Source: Ephydatia muelleri
Lineage: Eukaryota > Porifera > Demospongiae > Spongillida > Spongillidae
Assembly (NCBI GenBank): GCA_013339895.1
Contig: JABACO010000001.1
Coordinates: 24,915,920 to 24,979,919 of the forward strand
DNA length: 64,000 nucleotides
Direction of reading: 5' to 3'
The notes below the pieces were generated by a model that saw only the letters and a program-made list of their open reading frames with translations, was not told where the DNA came from and searched no databases. A program made the position numbers and the translations under genes. Positions 53,340-64,000 of the stretch are shown piece after piece (position 1 is the first letter of the stretch; the number at the start of each line of letters is the position of its first letter).

Positions 53340-55640
53340 TTAATTAAAAATGGGGCCGGGGCTAGTTTGGTTCTCGTGGCCATACCTTGTGTTTGCAGGA
53401 AGATTTCACCGGCAAACTCAAGGTCATTGTTCTTTAGCACAAGTTCTGCTAACGTAGCTGCCTCTACTCTTGGGCTTTCGCTATCTAGAGTGGCTTTGTG
53501 CACTGATGAAATGCCTTCCTCGTGTGGAATGTTTGTGTACAACGAGACCACATCCAGGGAGGCGAGTATAGCTCTCGGCGAGACTTGCAGGTTTTTAATT
53601 TTATTTAATAAATCTGCAGAGTCTCGGATGTAAGAGGGCAGACTCTTTGCCATAGGTTGGAGGTCTTCTCAGTTGCATTAGCACAGGAGGAGACTATTGG
53701 TCTGATCCCATGAGGCCTCTTGTGGATTTATTTCAGCAAGTATAACCTTCCAGGTCTCACTTTAGGTGGGGGAAAACAGTATTTATACTGTTCTTCAGTG
53801 AGTCTGCTGTTGTGCAATCTCCTAAGCCTGAGTTTGACTGCTTGTTTGATGGCTTGAGCGAGCTCTCGCCCGTCTCTATCAAGCCTTTGGTAGACTTGCA
53901 GGTCGGCGAGGTGTTCCCTCCCGTTCTCTATGTAATCATCAACATTTTCAACAACGATGACATATCCCTTGTCAGCTTTTCGGAAGACAAGGAATTGTTT
54001 CTATCTTTGGAGTGCGTCAAGTGCTTTACGCATTCTCGGCCCGAGGTTGTATTATGGTGGTTTCAGTAGTCTCTGTTTGATGACCAAGAAGAGGGAGGGT
54101 TTCCCTTAACTTGGCTATGAATCGTTCTAGCACTTGACTCTCTGTTTTACCAGGATCGTATCCCGTTTTCCAGTAGAGTTCAGGGACTGGTTGGTCTCTA
54201 TTTCTGAACACATATTTTAATCGCAGTTTGCGAATAAAATCTTTGACCTCTCGCCTGAGGGTATCTTTCTATTCTCTTATCGGTTTCGGGATGAAAGTCA
54301 GCCCTTTACTGAGGAGGCGCATTGTTTCGTCGCCCAGAGTAAAGTCTGAGAGGTTGCACAGGAATTTGCCAGAGGTTTTATACTCTTTGGCTCCTTCCTT
54401 GCATGCTCTAATTAATCTGCCGAGGTTAAGTGGCGCAAGATTAATTTTTCTGCAGCACAATGGACAATTACAGAAAACACTGTTTGTACACAAGTTCAAC
54501 GGCGAGGTTTGTAGTTCCTCTTCGCCTGCCCGTGCTTCTGCTTTCTGGGACTTCCGTCTAGCTTTCGCTTTTGGGGACTTTCGTCCAGTTTTGGTTTCTG
54601 CCTGGACGGTCCCGCATCATTTTCTCGGACGTCTGTATCCGCCTTTCGGTCTTCGCCCCTCCTTCGAGTCCCGCTGTTTTCCAGCTGGTGTTGGGCAATC
54701 TTTACGCTCTCTTCTTGTGCCATGTCCCATGCTTCAGCGAGTTTTTGAAGGCCCAGCGTGGTGCAGCGAGCCTCTCGCAGGAGTTTAGTGGTGCTTTCTA
54801 GATAGCTTTCCACCTCCTGGTTGGCCCTCTCGGAATTTTCGGTTTCAAAAACGACTGCCAACTCAGTCCTCTGTTTCCAGAAGACGTTATCCAGATCTCT
54901 CCACCTTGCTTTCATGTCTTCCGTGGCCTCCCTGAAGGGGATTGGCTTCGGAGCAAAGCCTGGTGGGAGCAATCCATCGGCCAGGTTCCGCTTCAGACTA
55001 TTAATTCTGAGCTGGATCTTGCCGGCTTTCACCAGCAAAGTCATTAGCGACTTGCCTGCCAACTGTAGCATGTTCGAACATTGGGCAAACGCTTCCCCCT
55101 CTGGCTGGGCACTTCTGCCCGCCCTTCCAAGTTGGCCGGTTTGGCTCTCTTCCCCGGCACCGTGAGGTGAGGAGGCAGGATTAGTGTTTGTGTCCCTACG
55201 AAGGGACGACAGTAGGCCCCAGACCAACTTGGAAAGAGTTTGAGGTAAAGCTACGTCTTGCTGCAGCCTGATCGCCAGCACTTCGCTCGATGTTCTGACA
55301 AGTTCCCCTGCCGCTACACTGTTAGGTGTTGAGGGGGGAGATGTTTCCATCTCCGCCACCTCCAAGGAAGTTCCGGTTAGAAATCCTTCTTCCGGCACGG
55401 CGTGGCCGATTGCCATATGGGCAGGCGAGTTGGCGACTTTCGCCGTTTCAACTGCCATGACAGGGGATTTCTCCCTCTCTGCCATGCTTGGTGGGCCCGG
55501 GATTTTATTCTCCGCTTTATGGGCTACTAAGGCTAACGTTAGCCTTTTCTGGTCGAACTCTGCATTGGCCCAACTTGGATGTGGATTGGACGCAGAGTGT
55601 ATCCCTCCTTCTGCCACCCAATCAGGAGAGGTCAGCTTTT
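53340..55640 (-). pseudogene. Penelope-like element, copy 1 (N-terminal ORF and RT part)
   Basis: From 55617 a 373-codon frame encodes the N-terminal protein (Pro/Ser-rich, then a coiled region ESTTKLLREARCTTLGLQKL and a basic tail). It then shifts frame at about 54497 into CPLCCRKINLAPLNLGRLIR and LSDFTLGDETMRLLSKGLTF. Next are KQFLVFRKADKGYVIVVENV, KVRPGRLYLLK, and the RT core ASLDVVSLYTNIPHEEGISS. Several frameshifts are present. The RT is truncated right after its GMATRTKLAP motif, so the YIDD-like box and any GIY-YIG endonuclease are missing. Confidence 0.88.
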
Positions 55641-55703
55641 GGCCCCATTTCTATGTGGGAGACATGATTTCAAATATTACAAACAATGTCAGGTTTTCGC
55701 CAC

Positions 55704-55757
55704 GACTATGTTCGACCCAACGCGTTTCACGGAAAGATCACTCCAACCGATCATCAG
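55704..55757 (-). ncRNA. Hammerhead-like motif next to a Penelope fragment (copy 2)
   Basis: Inverse-oriented counterpart of 45037-45090: ctgatga, CGG/CCG arms, gaaac, a hairpin ending in gtc. The helix III side reads acgcgtt instead of acatgtt, which weakens its pairing with aacatagt. It lies just 5' of Penelope copy 1, where a pseudo-LTR would be expected. Confidence 0.38.
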
Positions 55758-55769
55758 GGAGGGTAACCT

Positions 55770-56254
55770 TGGTTACAAGACAAGTGTTGACCCAGTCTCC
55801 TGTGCTACCTTTCAAAAATTTCTTTTCTCAGGCTAGGCACAACAGCGTAGAAGCAATTCTTTGGTATAGCTGAAGATAGAGAAGTCTGATTAGAACAATC
55901 TCTGAGTGTGCCAGCATGCCTTTCGGCAGGGTTGGCTGTACACATAGCGATCATTATCACGCATGGTACGACCGTTTTCTACATCCACGGGCATTTCAAC
56001 CTCGGGTAATTAAACCCATATCGAGTAGCTCGTATAGTAACCAAGGTTTTAAAGCCCAATCTGCAGGCGTTTTCGTGGAGTCCAAGCACAACGCTAATGG
56101 TATGACCGTTTTCCCACATCGACGGAGCTGGGCTTAGGTTAGTTCAGGTATTAGGCTGAACTCGTTTCGTGGGTTGTACGTCCTTCTAGCTGGGCTTAGG
56201 GTTCCTCGGTCTGGGGACCTTTGTTGCATGAACAAATTATTTTTAAATTTATTC
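55770..56254. other. No feature recognised
   Basis: Unrecognised sequence between the two Penelope copies. Confidence 0.4.
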
Positions 56255-57950
56255 TGATTTATTTTGAGCAGTGCATTTGTTGGGGAGGTGCTCTCGCACA
56301 ACTCAACCCTCCGGATGTTGCAACGAGTTTGTCATCAATGAAGCGATACCATGTGACGATCTTGCCTGGGGGGGCTAGCGTTTGCCAGCAGCTCTTGACA
56401 TCTCGCATGAACACATTGGCGTAGGCCGAGGCTAGTTTGGTTCCCGTGGCCATACCTTGTATTTGCAGGAAGATTTCACCGGCAAACTCAAGGTCATTGT
56501 TCTTTAGCACAATTTTCGTAAGTTCTGCTAACGTAGCTGCCTCTACTCTTGGGCTTTCGCTATCTAGAGTGGCTTTGTGCACTGATGAAATGCCTTCCTC
56601 GTGTGGAATGTTTGTGTACAACGAGACCACATCCAGGGAGGCGAGTATAGCTCTCGGCGAGACTTGCAGGTTTTTAATTTTATTTAATAAATCTGCAGAG
56701 TCTCGGATGTATGAGGGCAGACTCTTTGCCATAGGTTGGAGGTCTTCTCAGTTGCATTAGCACAGGAGGAGACTATTGGTCTGATCCCATGAGGCCTCTT
56801 GTGGATTTATTTCAGCAAGTATAACCTTCCAGGTCTCACTTTAGGTGGGGGAAAACAGTATTTATACTGTTCTTCAGTGAGTCTGCTGTTGTGCAATCTC
56901 CTAAGCCTGAGTTTGACTGCTTGTTTGATGGCTTGAGCGAGCTCTTGCCCGTCTCTATCAAGCCTTTGGTAGACTTGCAGGTCGGCGAGATGTTCCCTCC
57001 CGTTCTCTATGTAATCATCAACATTTTCAACAACGATGACATATCCCTTGTCAGCTTTTCGGAAGACAAGGAATTGTTTCTATCTTTGGAGTGCGTCAAG
57101 TGCTTTACGCATTCTTGGCCCGAGGTTGTATTTTGGTGGTTTCAGTAGTCTCTGTTTGATGACCAAGAAGAGGGAGGGTTTCCCTTAACTTGGCTATGAA
57201 TCGTTCTAGCACTTGACTCTCTGTTTTACCAGGATCGTATCCCGTTTTCTAGTAGAGTTCAGGGACTGGTTGGTCTCTATTTCTGAACACATATTTTAAT
57301 TGCAGTTTGCGAATAAAATCTTTGACCTCTCGCCTGAGGGTATCTTTCTATTCTCTTATCGGTTTCGGGATGAAAGTCAGCCCTTTACTGAGGAGGCGCA
57401 TTGTTTCGTCGCCCAGAGTAAAGTCTGAGAGGTTGCACAGGAATTTGCCAGAGGTTTTATACTCTTTGGCCCCATCCTTGCATGCTCTAATTAATCTGCC
57501 AAGATTAACTGGCGTAAGATTAATTTGTTTGCAGCACACAGAACAATTCCAGTGAACACTATTGGCACACAAATTTAACGGCGAGGTTTGTAATTCTTTT
57601 TTGCCTGCGTGTGCATTCGTCTTTTTGAACTTCCTTCTGGTTTTCACCCTTGTTTGGAAGGCCCAGCCTGTTCTCTCATGTCTGTTTCTGCCTTTCGGTC
57701 TAGATTGGAAGGAAAAGTGTTTGGCAGTGTGTTTAACCACTTTGCCTATTTTACCTCTGCCCCTCTTTCGAGTGCCTGCTGTATCCCTTTCCAGGTGGCC
57801 ATCTACTTCCTCGCTGGCTTTCTCAGCGTTTTCTCTTTCGAATAAAACCGCCATTTCTGTCCTCTGTTTCCAGAAGGAGACGTCTAAAGTCCTCCACTTA
57901 GCTTGCATAGCCTCGGTCGCCTCCCCGAAGAGGACTGCCTTTGGTGCAAA
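56255..57950 (-). pseudogene. Penelope-like element, copy 2
   Basis: Nearly identical to copy 1 across the RT part (56430-57550 against 53350-54470). It reaches further: GMATGTKLASAYANVFM and WYRFIDDKLVATSGG, so the catalytic FIDD box is kept before truncation at about 56260. On the 5' side the basic tail and CSVCCKQINLTPVNLGRLIR lie in one uninterrupted frame (57908-57348), showing that the break at 54497 in copy 1 is a mutation. The middle part still has stops and frameshifts. Confidence 0.88.
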
Positions 57951-58089
57951 GTTAGGGTTTGTGTCCCATTTTATTAATCATTATTCATTATGCCATAGTA
58001 CATCAAAAATCATCCATTTACTATTACCATCAATTACCCAGACTTTCTGTGGGTCAAGTGGTTTGGCCTTCTTTCTCCTCTTTGTCTAA

Positions 58090-58235
58090 CAGCATTGTAT
58101 CATTAGCCATTTCTTCTCGGCTGAACAAAACATCCATTCCTTGCAGACAGAATTTTGCAGGATCTTTGGGTGGGATGGCCAAAATGTCCATATCTCTAAT
58201 ACACTTCATGGCAGTCATTTTTACTTTTATACAAG
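58090..58235 (-). pseudogene. BEN-like coding unit, single decayed copy
   Basis: The minus strand reads DMDILAIPPKDPAKFCLQGM, DVLFSREEMANDTMLLDKEE, RRKANHL. It is clearly related to the tandem array at 63045-63965. A shorter piece occurs at 46520-46625. Confidence 0.6.
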
Positions 58236-58499
58236 CATTTTGTGTACTGTTGTATCAGTGCTAGCTTATAAGTACCTACATATCTTCATCCTTATAAATC
58301 TGAAGGATATTCCTGCAAGCAGGACCTGCTCTAAAAAGCAATGATTGGGTATTTTGCATGGATAAAGGTCTTAAAACAGCACTTGGAGGGTTCATCTTCG
58401 CTAAACCAAAATCCTTCCATAATGAAAACCTTCTAGTAGCACACTGAACACATACATAACAGCAAACAGCCATACAAAACAAAGTTATTATAGTTGCTG

Positions 58500-59045
58500 T
58501 TAATGTTTGTCAATATTGCGATCTGTAACAGTACAGCTCAAATTTAGAGATATTGATGTGTAGGTCAAGAGGGGGGGTCCTAACTCCTGTACAAGGGTCA
58601 TGGATGAAGATTTCTTGCCTGCTAAGATGCCATCGTCAAGATACCAAGTTTGGAATAATAAATGGTTGCGCTCCGTATCCTCTTTAATAGCTCCAGCAAC
58701 CTTATGCTAGACCAAAGAAAACAGAAAAGGACCCGGTGGGTCTCCCTGCTGCACACCTGATTCAAATCCACCTTGAGAACAGAAAATCAATTTCATTCCA
58801 ATGCTTATTCATATAGGCCCTTATTCCATGAATAATCTTTTCTGAACCCATCAGGAAGCCTCACCAAATTGTATGGGCTCAAAACAATCGATAACCCTAT
58901 GTTTGATGACAGCACAGAAGCATTTCCCTGCCAACTACCTCAGGACCACACCCACAGCAATTGGTCTTATGTCCAAGGTACAACAAGGCTTTAACTTGCT
59001 GAGCGCTGTCAAGGACCCACCTTCACCGAGTCTGCATAATGGTAA
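58500..59045 (-). pseudogene. Non-LTR-type reverse transcriptase fragment (copy 2)
   Basis: Same as 46920-47560 but with the central motif region (about 150 bases) deleted at 58760. Confidence 0.8.
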
Positions 59046-59264
59046 CCAGGACTAATTTGTAATTAGCACATGATACACAGCAAAAATGAAACATGCAAGT
59101 GCTGAACTTCAAATACCTTTTATAATCGTCCATGACTTTGTACACCTAACAGCATAAAGCTGCGAAACGCAGTGTAATTATCTTTGACAGGTTGGAACTC
59201 TTAGTTCCATGTCACACGATGTGTGGGTCAAGTACTGCTATAAATCTTTGTTTGCTGTTTATCT

Positions 59265-59530
59265 CTGATACATATTCGGTAAAGTCCGGTTTAGATCCGT
59301 CAAAGATGACAAAATTATCATGTATGTATCTGTTCCATAGGATGATTTAATCATGACCTATGTGTTGCAGGGTCTTTTCAAGTAGACCCATGTAGATGCA
59401 TGCATATGATGGGGAGCATTTATTACCCATTTAAAACTGCCTTTGTCTGCCTTGTTTATTAATAAGGCGTGTCCTCCTTGAGCTTAGTTAACACTCTGCG
59501 TTCAGCTATGGTGAGGTTGGTGCGGAAAAT
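59265..59530 (-). pseudogene. Second Penelope-type RT fragment
   Basis: The minus strand encodes TIAERRVLTKLKED, INKADKGSF, and then MGNKCSPSYACIYMGLLEKT and LWNRYIHDNFVIFDGSKPDF. The G-x-K-x-SPSYA and RYI(H)D boxes are Penelope-type, but the sequence differs from copies 1 and 2. The first catalytic aspartate of the YIDD-type box is His. Lies in the part of duplication copy 2 that has no counterpart in copy 1. Confidence 0.75.
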
Positions 59531-60690
59531 AAACTGTTCATCAATGTTTTATTGTCAATGAACTTCCAAATACCACCAATGATTGTTTGTAGTGTGTACC
59601 CAGTAGGCGATGGAGTGCAACATCCACTTAGCGTGTAAATGAGTTCATCCATATCTCTCTGGTTTAATTCCTATATATACAAGTCGTGCTAAAGTGTTAT
59701 ACATGTACATGTCTTGCAATTGCATACCTAGATAGTGCTGCTGCCGTCATGGAACGACACCATGACATGTATCTATGCTAAATGGTGTGATATTGAATAA
59801 GCACAAAGAAAGTGCATTTAGCACGCACGGCCTCGTTGCGCACTTTAGACTCTCAGCGACATGTTGCAAATGTGCTACACGTGTTCTTTCCACGTACAGC
59901 CGTAAACCACATATATGCATAGAGGGAGGGAGTGTTTCTTGCATACGCAACATCACAGCATCATGATAGCACATGTACTCAATACGAATAACTTTCATGC
60001 GTGCATAATACAACGTAGGGTACAGGGACGCCTAAACCCTCAAGGTGTTGCCGTGGTATGCTCTTCACTTCTTCTTGGGCGGCTACCCTCTCTTCTTAGC
60101 AGCTAATTGGATAGATTTTTTAGGCTTCAGTTCAATGCAATCAGTATCAGTTACTTGTACTACGCAAACATGCCCTCACAACTACTAAGGTTGCCCTACA
60201 CTCTGTCCTAACTTAATGAAAGTTTTTACAGCGATGCGAGTTTTTCGAACCCTATTAGCGCAACGATCTGCATTTTTCTACTCGCCGCGTGCATAATACC
60301 ATAATCTGCACAGCGCAATCGCGCAACTCTAGGGGGATCTGTGTAAGATCTGTCCAAGGTGGCAAATGCTATGTAATGACTGGGCTGCTAGTTGTGTGTT
60401 ATATGATCATTAAGTAATGCTGGGCCCGGTTCATTAAGAAATGGCTAGTACTTTCGTAAATGTAGACGGAGGTATGACCCCTAGTTATGTAAAAAGAGGG
60501 AAAAAACCCTTGCCCCACAGCTATGAAACACTAAAAATGGTGAAATGAATAGAAGCTTCTAGCTATAGCTATTTGAATATATAGTACTTGTGTGAACTTT
60601 TGTGTTTCGTGATATGACAAGCTGATCACCACCACCTTAGAGTTAAAGACAACTCTTTCGTTTTGCGGTAACTATTTATGTTTACAGTTT

Positions 60691-61157
60691 ACATAAACTC
60701 AGTGGCTAGGATTTTGAGGAGGGGATGACAGTGCTGACTGCGCTTTCCCAGACACCCTAGCAAAGGGGCACGCTCCCATTTTCATCCATATATGCCCCCC
60801 CCCCCCCCCCCTAACACAAAATCCTGTATATAGCCCGCCAGCCGACCGCGCCACTAACAGTTGCTATGTATTGATAACGATTTATAACGCAAGTACACAA
60901 CCTCGAGGCTCGGAGCACTGTATATTACAGTACAGTACAAGCTTACCTTTCTGAAGACTGTTAACCAGTGAAAATAGAGAGGGAGTGGCAACGCGTCACG
61001 TGAGCCATAGAGATACGCATGCCATCGAATCGCACCTGCGTAGAAGTGAGGACAGATCGCTGGTTTGTTTGAACTAATTTTGATTGAAATATTCCAAGTT
61101 CGCTCGCCATCACTACGTGTTGCCACGAGGGCACAGATTGGAGCTTTTTTGCCATAA
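60691..61157. other. No gene recognised; poly-C run
   Basis: Poly-C at 60797-60812; no recognised family. Confidence 0.4.
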
Positions 61158-61222
61158 TACAGAACAAATCAATGGCTGGCCTAGCCATGGAAGGAATCAA
61201 ACACATTGTGGGACGATGTAGC
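61158..61222. repeat. 65-bp direct repeat, copy 1
   Basis: The segment acagaacaaatcaatggctg to gtgggacgatgtag is repeated almost exactly at 62162-62226. Confidence 0.93.
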
Positions 61223-62161
61223 TCACAAACGGCTTCAAAGCATGGAAGACTCTGGGAGGGCTTGTGGTGAGGCTGTAGGATACGTGACAGGAATATTTAC
61301 CCTTCCCATGCAACGTTTAGGGTGTGATCTTGTTCCTCCTGTATCATGCTCGCTTCACCCAACCCACTTGACATATAATTGGTGCCGCATCTGCTGTGCA
61401 CGTCACTGTCATTACCAACTAGTCAACATACCACTGCCATCTTACCTACCTACGCAGAGCAGGGGCCAGCTACCTATAACTAGATTTGACCTAATTTTGA
61501 GGTGGTAGACTCATACCACCTCAAGGGAAAAAACAAAAACCATGTTAATACTGCTCTGCCTAACACCCAAAATAAACAACATGATAGCAACAGGACCACT
61601 TGATTCCTTGTGGCTAGTCTGCCTCATATTTACTGTATAAACAGCTTGGTATATATTAGCATATATTAAACATCAGTACATTAGTGCTATGAACGTGTGA
61701 CAAATATTTGGCTTCATTAATACGATTGTTTGGCTCCATAGGGTTTTAAAAGCTGGCTAGTAGGTGCTGGATTCTGAGCCCGGATGGAGATGGATCTGCA
61801 GCTGATCCTTTTGGAAATGACTGCGAAACTCCTAGGATGTTAAAATCAGGACCAATGGATATCGGAGCAGTAGGAAACTGGGGAACGTGTGGAGGTGGGC
61901 AGCTTGGATGTTTGGAAATGTGTTATCGTTGCTTGGAGCTATGCCTGCTGAGAGAAGAATGTCACATGCTCCCAAAAATACCTGCCTTAGCTAATGAGAT
62001 TGCTGATCTGTGGTTCTTCACCAAAGGCCTGTCTATTGTAGTATTTCCTTTTACTAGGTTCCACAAGAGTCCAAACTCATTGTCAGACCAAGGATTGTAC
62101 AAGGCCTTGATGCAGGTGGGCTTAAGGTTTGATGATGGAAGAACACACTTTGGCAACACAA
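61223..62161. other. Unrecognised sequence between direct repeats
   Basis: Plus-strand open stretches at 61206-61508 and 61837-62226 contain Cys-rich segments (CLEMCYRCLELCLLREECHM) but match no family I know. Confidence 0.35.
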
Positions 62162-62226
62162 ATACAGAACAGATCAATGGCTGGCCTAGCCATGGAAGGA
62201 ATCAAGCACATTGTGGGACGATGTAG
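62162..62226. repeat. 65-bp direct repeat, copy 2
   Basis: Partner of 61158-61222. Confidence 0.93.
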
Positions 62227-62390
62227 TTTGGTTTGTTTGGTTGGGGACATTGACTCTTAAAATCGCTCTTTGCTCATATAGTACATGAACTCATCATGCT
62301 GGCTCCCACTTGTGCACGCACTTGCATGCATTGTCTGCGCCCTTTCCAGTCGGACCTTCCTGGCCTCTTGTAGCGGATTTGAAGAGCTGC

Positions 62391-62696
62391 TCATACGTGC
62401 CCCGTAGAGATTTGGTCTGAAGTACACGCAGAGATGGTTCGTTTATGGTTTCTAGAGTTTCTTTTTGAATTTCTCATGTTCTGTCTCTGACTGTTTTCGT
62501 AGTGGATCATGGCTATTCTCATGTATCCCAGCGTGTTTATTTTGGTTTGTTCTTTCCACAGTTTGGTGGTGGTTTCGTTGGCCGACACTAGCATCATCCT
62601 AGGCTCGACACTAAGGCCCCTAGGGAGTTTGCCGGTGGCCTCAGCCCTTTGGAGGTATTCCAGATGGTGGGAGGCATGAGCGATGTCTAACATCAT
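62391..62696 (-). pseudogene. Retroelement N-terminal fragment, possibly Penelope-like
   Basis: Encodes ASHHLEYLQRAEATGKLPRG, then LSVEPRMMLVSANETTTKLW. The H-x3-L-x4-G-x-x-P-x-GL arrangement resembles the N-terminal region of Penelope-type ORFs. Low confidence because no catalytic motif is included. Confidence 0.45.
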
Positions 62697-63044
62697 TTTT
62701 TTATGTTGGCCATCACTGCATTATGAAGTCCCATATGTGAATGGTATACCTTCTCAAGTCTTTTGACATCGTTGACTATTGGTTGGAGGATGGTGTCAAT
62801 TCCATATTCTTCAATGTAGGATTATTTACAGACACAGAGCAATTGGATACAGCAAAGTTTTGGGGGTAAATTATCAAGTGTGAAGTAAATCATTCCTACA
62901 GTGTGTATGATAATATCATACATATTAATTTTACATGTTATTGCCATTCACCTCCAACTCCTGTTCCAGACGTAGACCCAGAGGTCGAGGATGCTTTGTG
63001 TCCACCTGAAAGAGGTCTTTTTTACCTTAACTTGTGTAGTATCA

Positions 63045-63965
63045 TTCGCTCTTTTCCTCATCTTGAGCTGGACTTTCTGTTGGTCAAGTGGAGGGTTTGG
63101 CCTTCTTTCTCCTCTTTGTCTAACAGCTTTGTATCGTCCTTTAGCCATTTCATCTCTGCTGAACAAAACATCAATTCCTTGCAGACAGAATTTCACAGGA
63201 TCTTTGGGCGGGATGGCCAAAATGTCAACATCTCCAATACACTTCGTGTCAGTCATGATTATGGGAAGAGGGCCATTACCAGGGAACGTGGTAGTTGTAT
63301 ACTTTTTACAAGGGTTTTTAGTACTGTTGTATCAGCGCTCTTTTCCTCATCTTGAGCCGGATTTTCTCTCGGTCAAGTGGAGGGTTAGGCTAATTCACCC
63401 CTTTGTCTAACAGCTTTGTATCGTCCTTTAGCCATTTCATCTCTGCTGAACAAAACATCAATTCCTTGCAGACTGAATTTCACAGGATTTTTGGGTGGGA
63501 TGGCCAAAATGTCTACATCTCCAATACACTTCATGTCAGACATTGTGATATTAAATTATGGGAAGAGAGGGCCATTACCAAGGAACGTGGTAGTCGTAGA
63601 CTTTTTACAAGCCTTTTGAGTACTGTTGTATCAGCGCTTTTTCCTCATCTTGAGCCAGACTTTCTGTGGGTAAAGTGTAGGAGGATTTGGCCTTCTTTCT
63701 CTTCTTTGTCTAACAGCTTTGTATCGTCCTTTAGCCATTTCATCTCTGCTGAACAAAACATTAATTCCTTGCAGACAGAATTTCACAGGATCTTTGGGCA
63801 GGATGGCCAAAATGTCAGCATCTCCAATACACTTCATGTCAGTCATAATTATGTGGAGAGAGCCATTACCAGGGAACGTGGTAGTTGTATACCTTTTACA
63901 AGCATATTTTTTAGTGTTACTGTTGTATCAGCGCTCTTTTCCTCATCTTGAGCAGTCGTTACGAA
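63045..63965 (-). repeat. Tandem array of a ~295-bp unit encoding a BEN-like segment
   Basis: Three full units and a partial one start at about 63048, 63339, 63634 and 63931 (plus-strand marker tttcctcatcttgagc). Each minus-strand unit encodes DILAIPPKDPVKFCLQGIDV, LFSRDEMAKGRYKAVRQRGE, RRPNPPLDQQKV with small differences. The FSRDEMA...RRPNPPLDQQKV layout resembles the C-terminal half of a BEN domain (LF-x-x-EEL, then LDPEKV). Units carry independent indels, so at least some are not translated in one frame. Confidence 0.72.
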
Positions 63966-64000
63966 CCAAATTTTTCGTGACACTACTCCACGATTGATAA

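Larger units (their letters stand above)
58085..60690. repeat. Segmental duplication, copy 2
   Basis: Partner of 46515-49010, with a deletion inside the RT fragment (near 58760) and a different middle (59060-59750). Confidence 0.88.

Overview
The window is eukaryotic and metazoan. It contains spliced genes with GT-AG introns, long CA microsatellites, a 1,000-base assembly gap (38694-39693), and abundant animal-type mobile elements (Penelope, Ty3/Gypsy, hAT, Merlin, Tc1/mariner, Crypton-like, non-LTR). The mix of short introns, Penelope elements, RLE-type retrotransposons and a metazoan-type polybromo suggests an early-branching animal. A demosponge is my best guess, by inference only.

Only one convincing host gene is present: a minus-strand polybromo (PBRM1/BAF180-like) gene. 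I traced it through about 35 exons from 38604 down to a stop codon at 8317-8319. Reading 5' to 3' the product has four recognisable bromodomains, an acidic/glycine-rich linker, two BAH domains, a proline-rich stretch, two C2H2-type zinc fingers, another proline-rich stretch, and the conserved polybromo C-terminal helix region. Its first exons run towards, or into, the assembly gap. Splice phases agree through almost the whole chain, which is the main support for the model. Exceptions are one extra base in the first bromodomain exon and one ambiguous junction in BAH1. One intron (24794-37104) is about 12.3 kb and holds a 33-bp coding minisatellite of about 57 units, duplicated repeat blocks, an ERK-type MAP kinase exon fragment, a Crypton-like recombinase fragment and a RecQ-type helicase fragment.

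Left flank, 1-8300: an LZTR1-like fragment running into an 18-bp minisatellite, two Ty3/Gypsy remnants in opposite orientation (the plus one with a 3' LTR), a decayed C48-type protease/zinc-finger gene, and a foldback element.

Right flank, 39694-64000: almost entirely mobile-element remains. In order these are a hAT-like transposase, a second LZTR1-like kelch/BTB pseudogene, a Merlin transposase, Penelope fragments in inverted and direct arrangement, non-LTR reverse transcriptase fragments, Tc1/mariner and Gypsy fragments, an unclassified DDE-like transposase gene with a single in-frame stop, and a tandem array of a BEN-like coding unit. A roughly 2.5-kb block at 46.5-49.0 kb is repeated at 58.1-60.7 kb.

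Nothing here looks like a cooperating gene cluster. The most informative items are the unusual architecture of the polybromo gene and its two GC-AG introns, the host-gene fragments caught among repeats, the hammerhead-like motif next to the Penelope copies, and the BEN-like tandem array.
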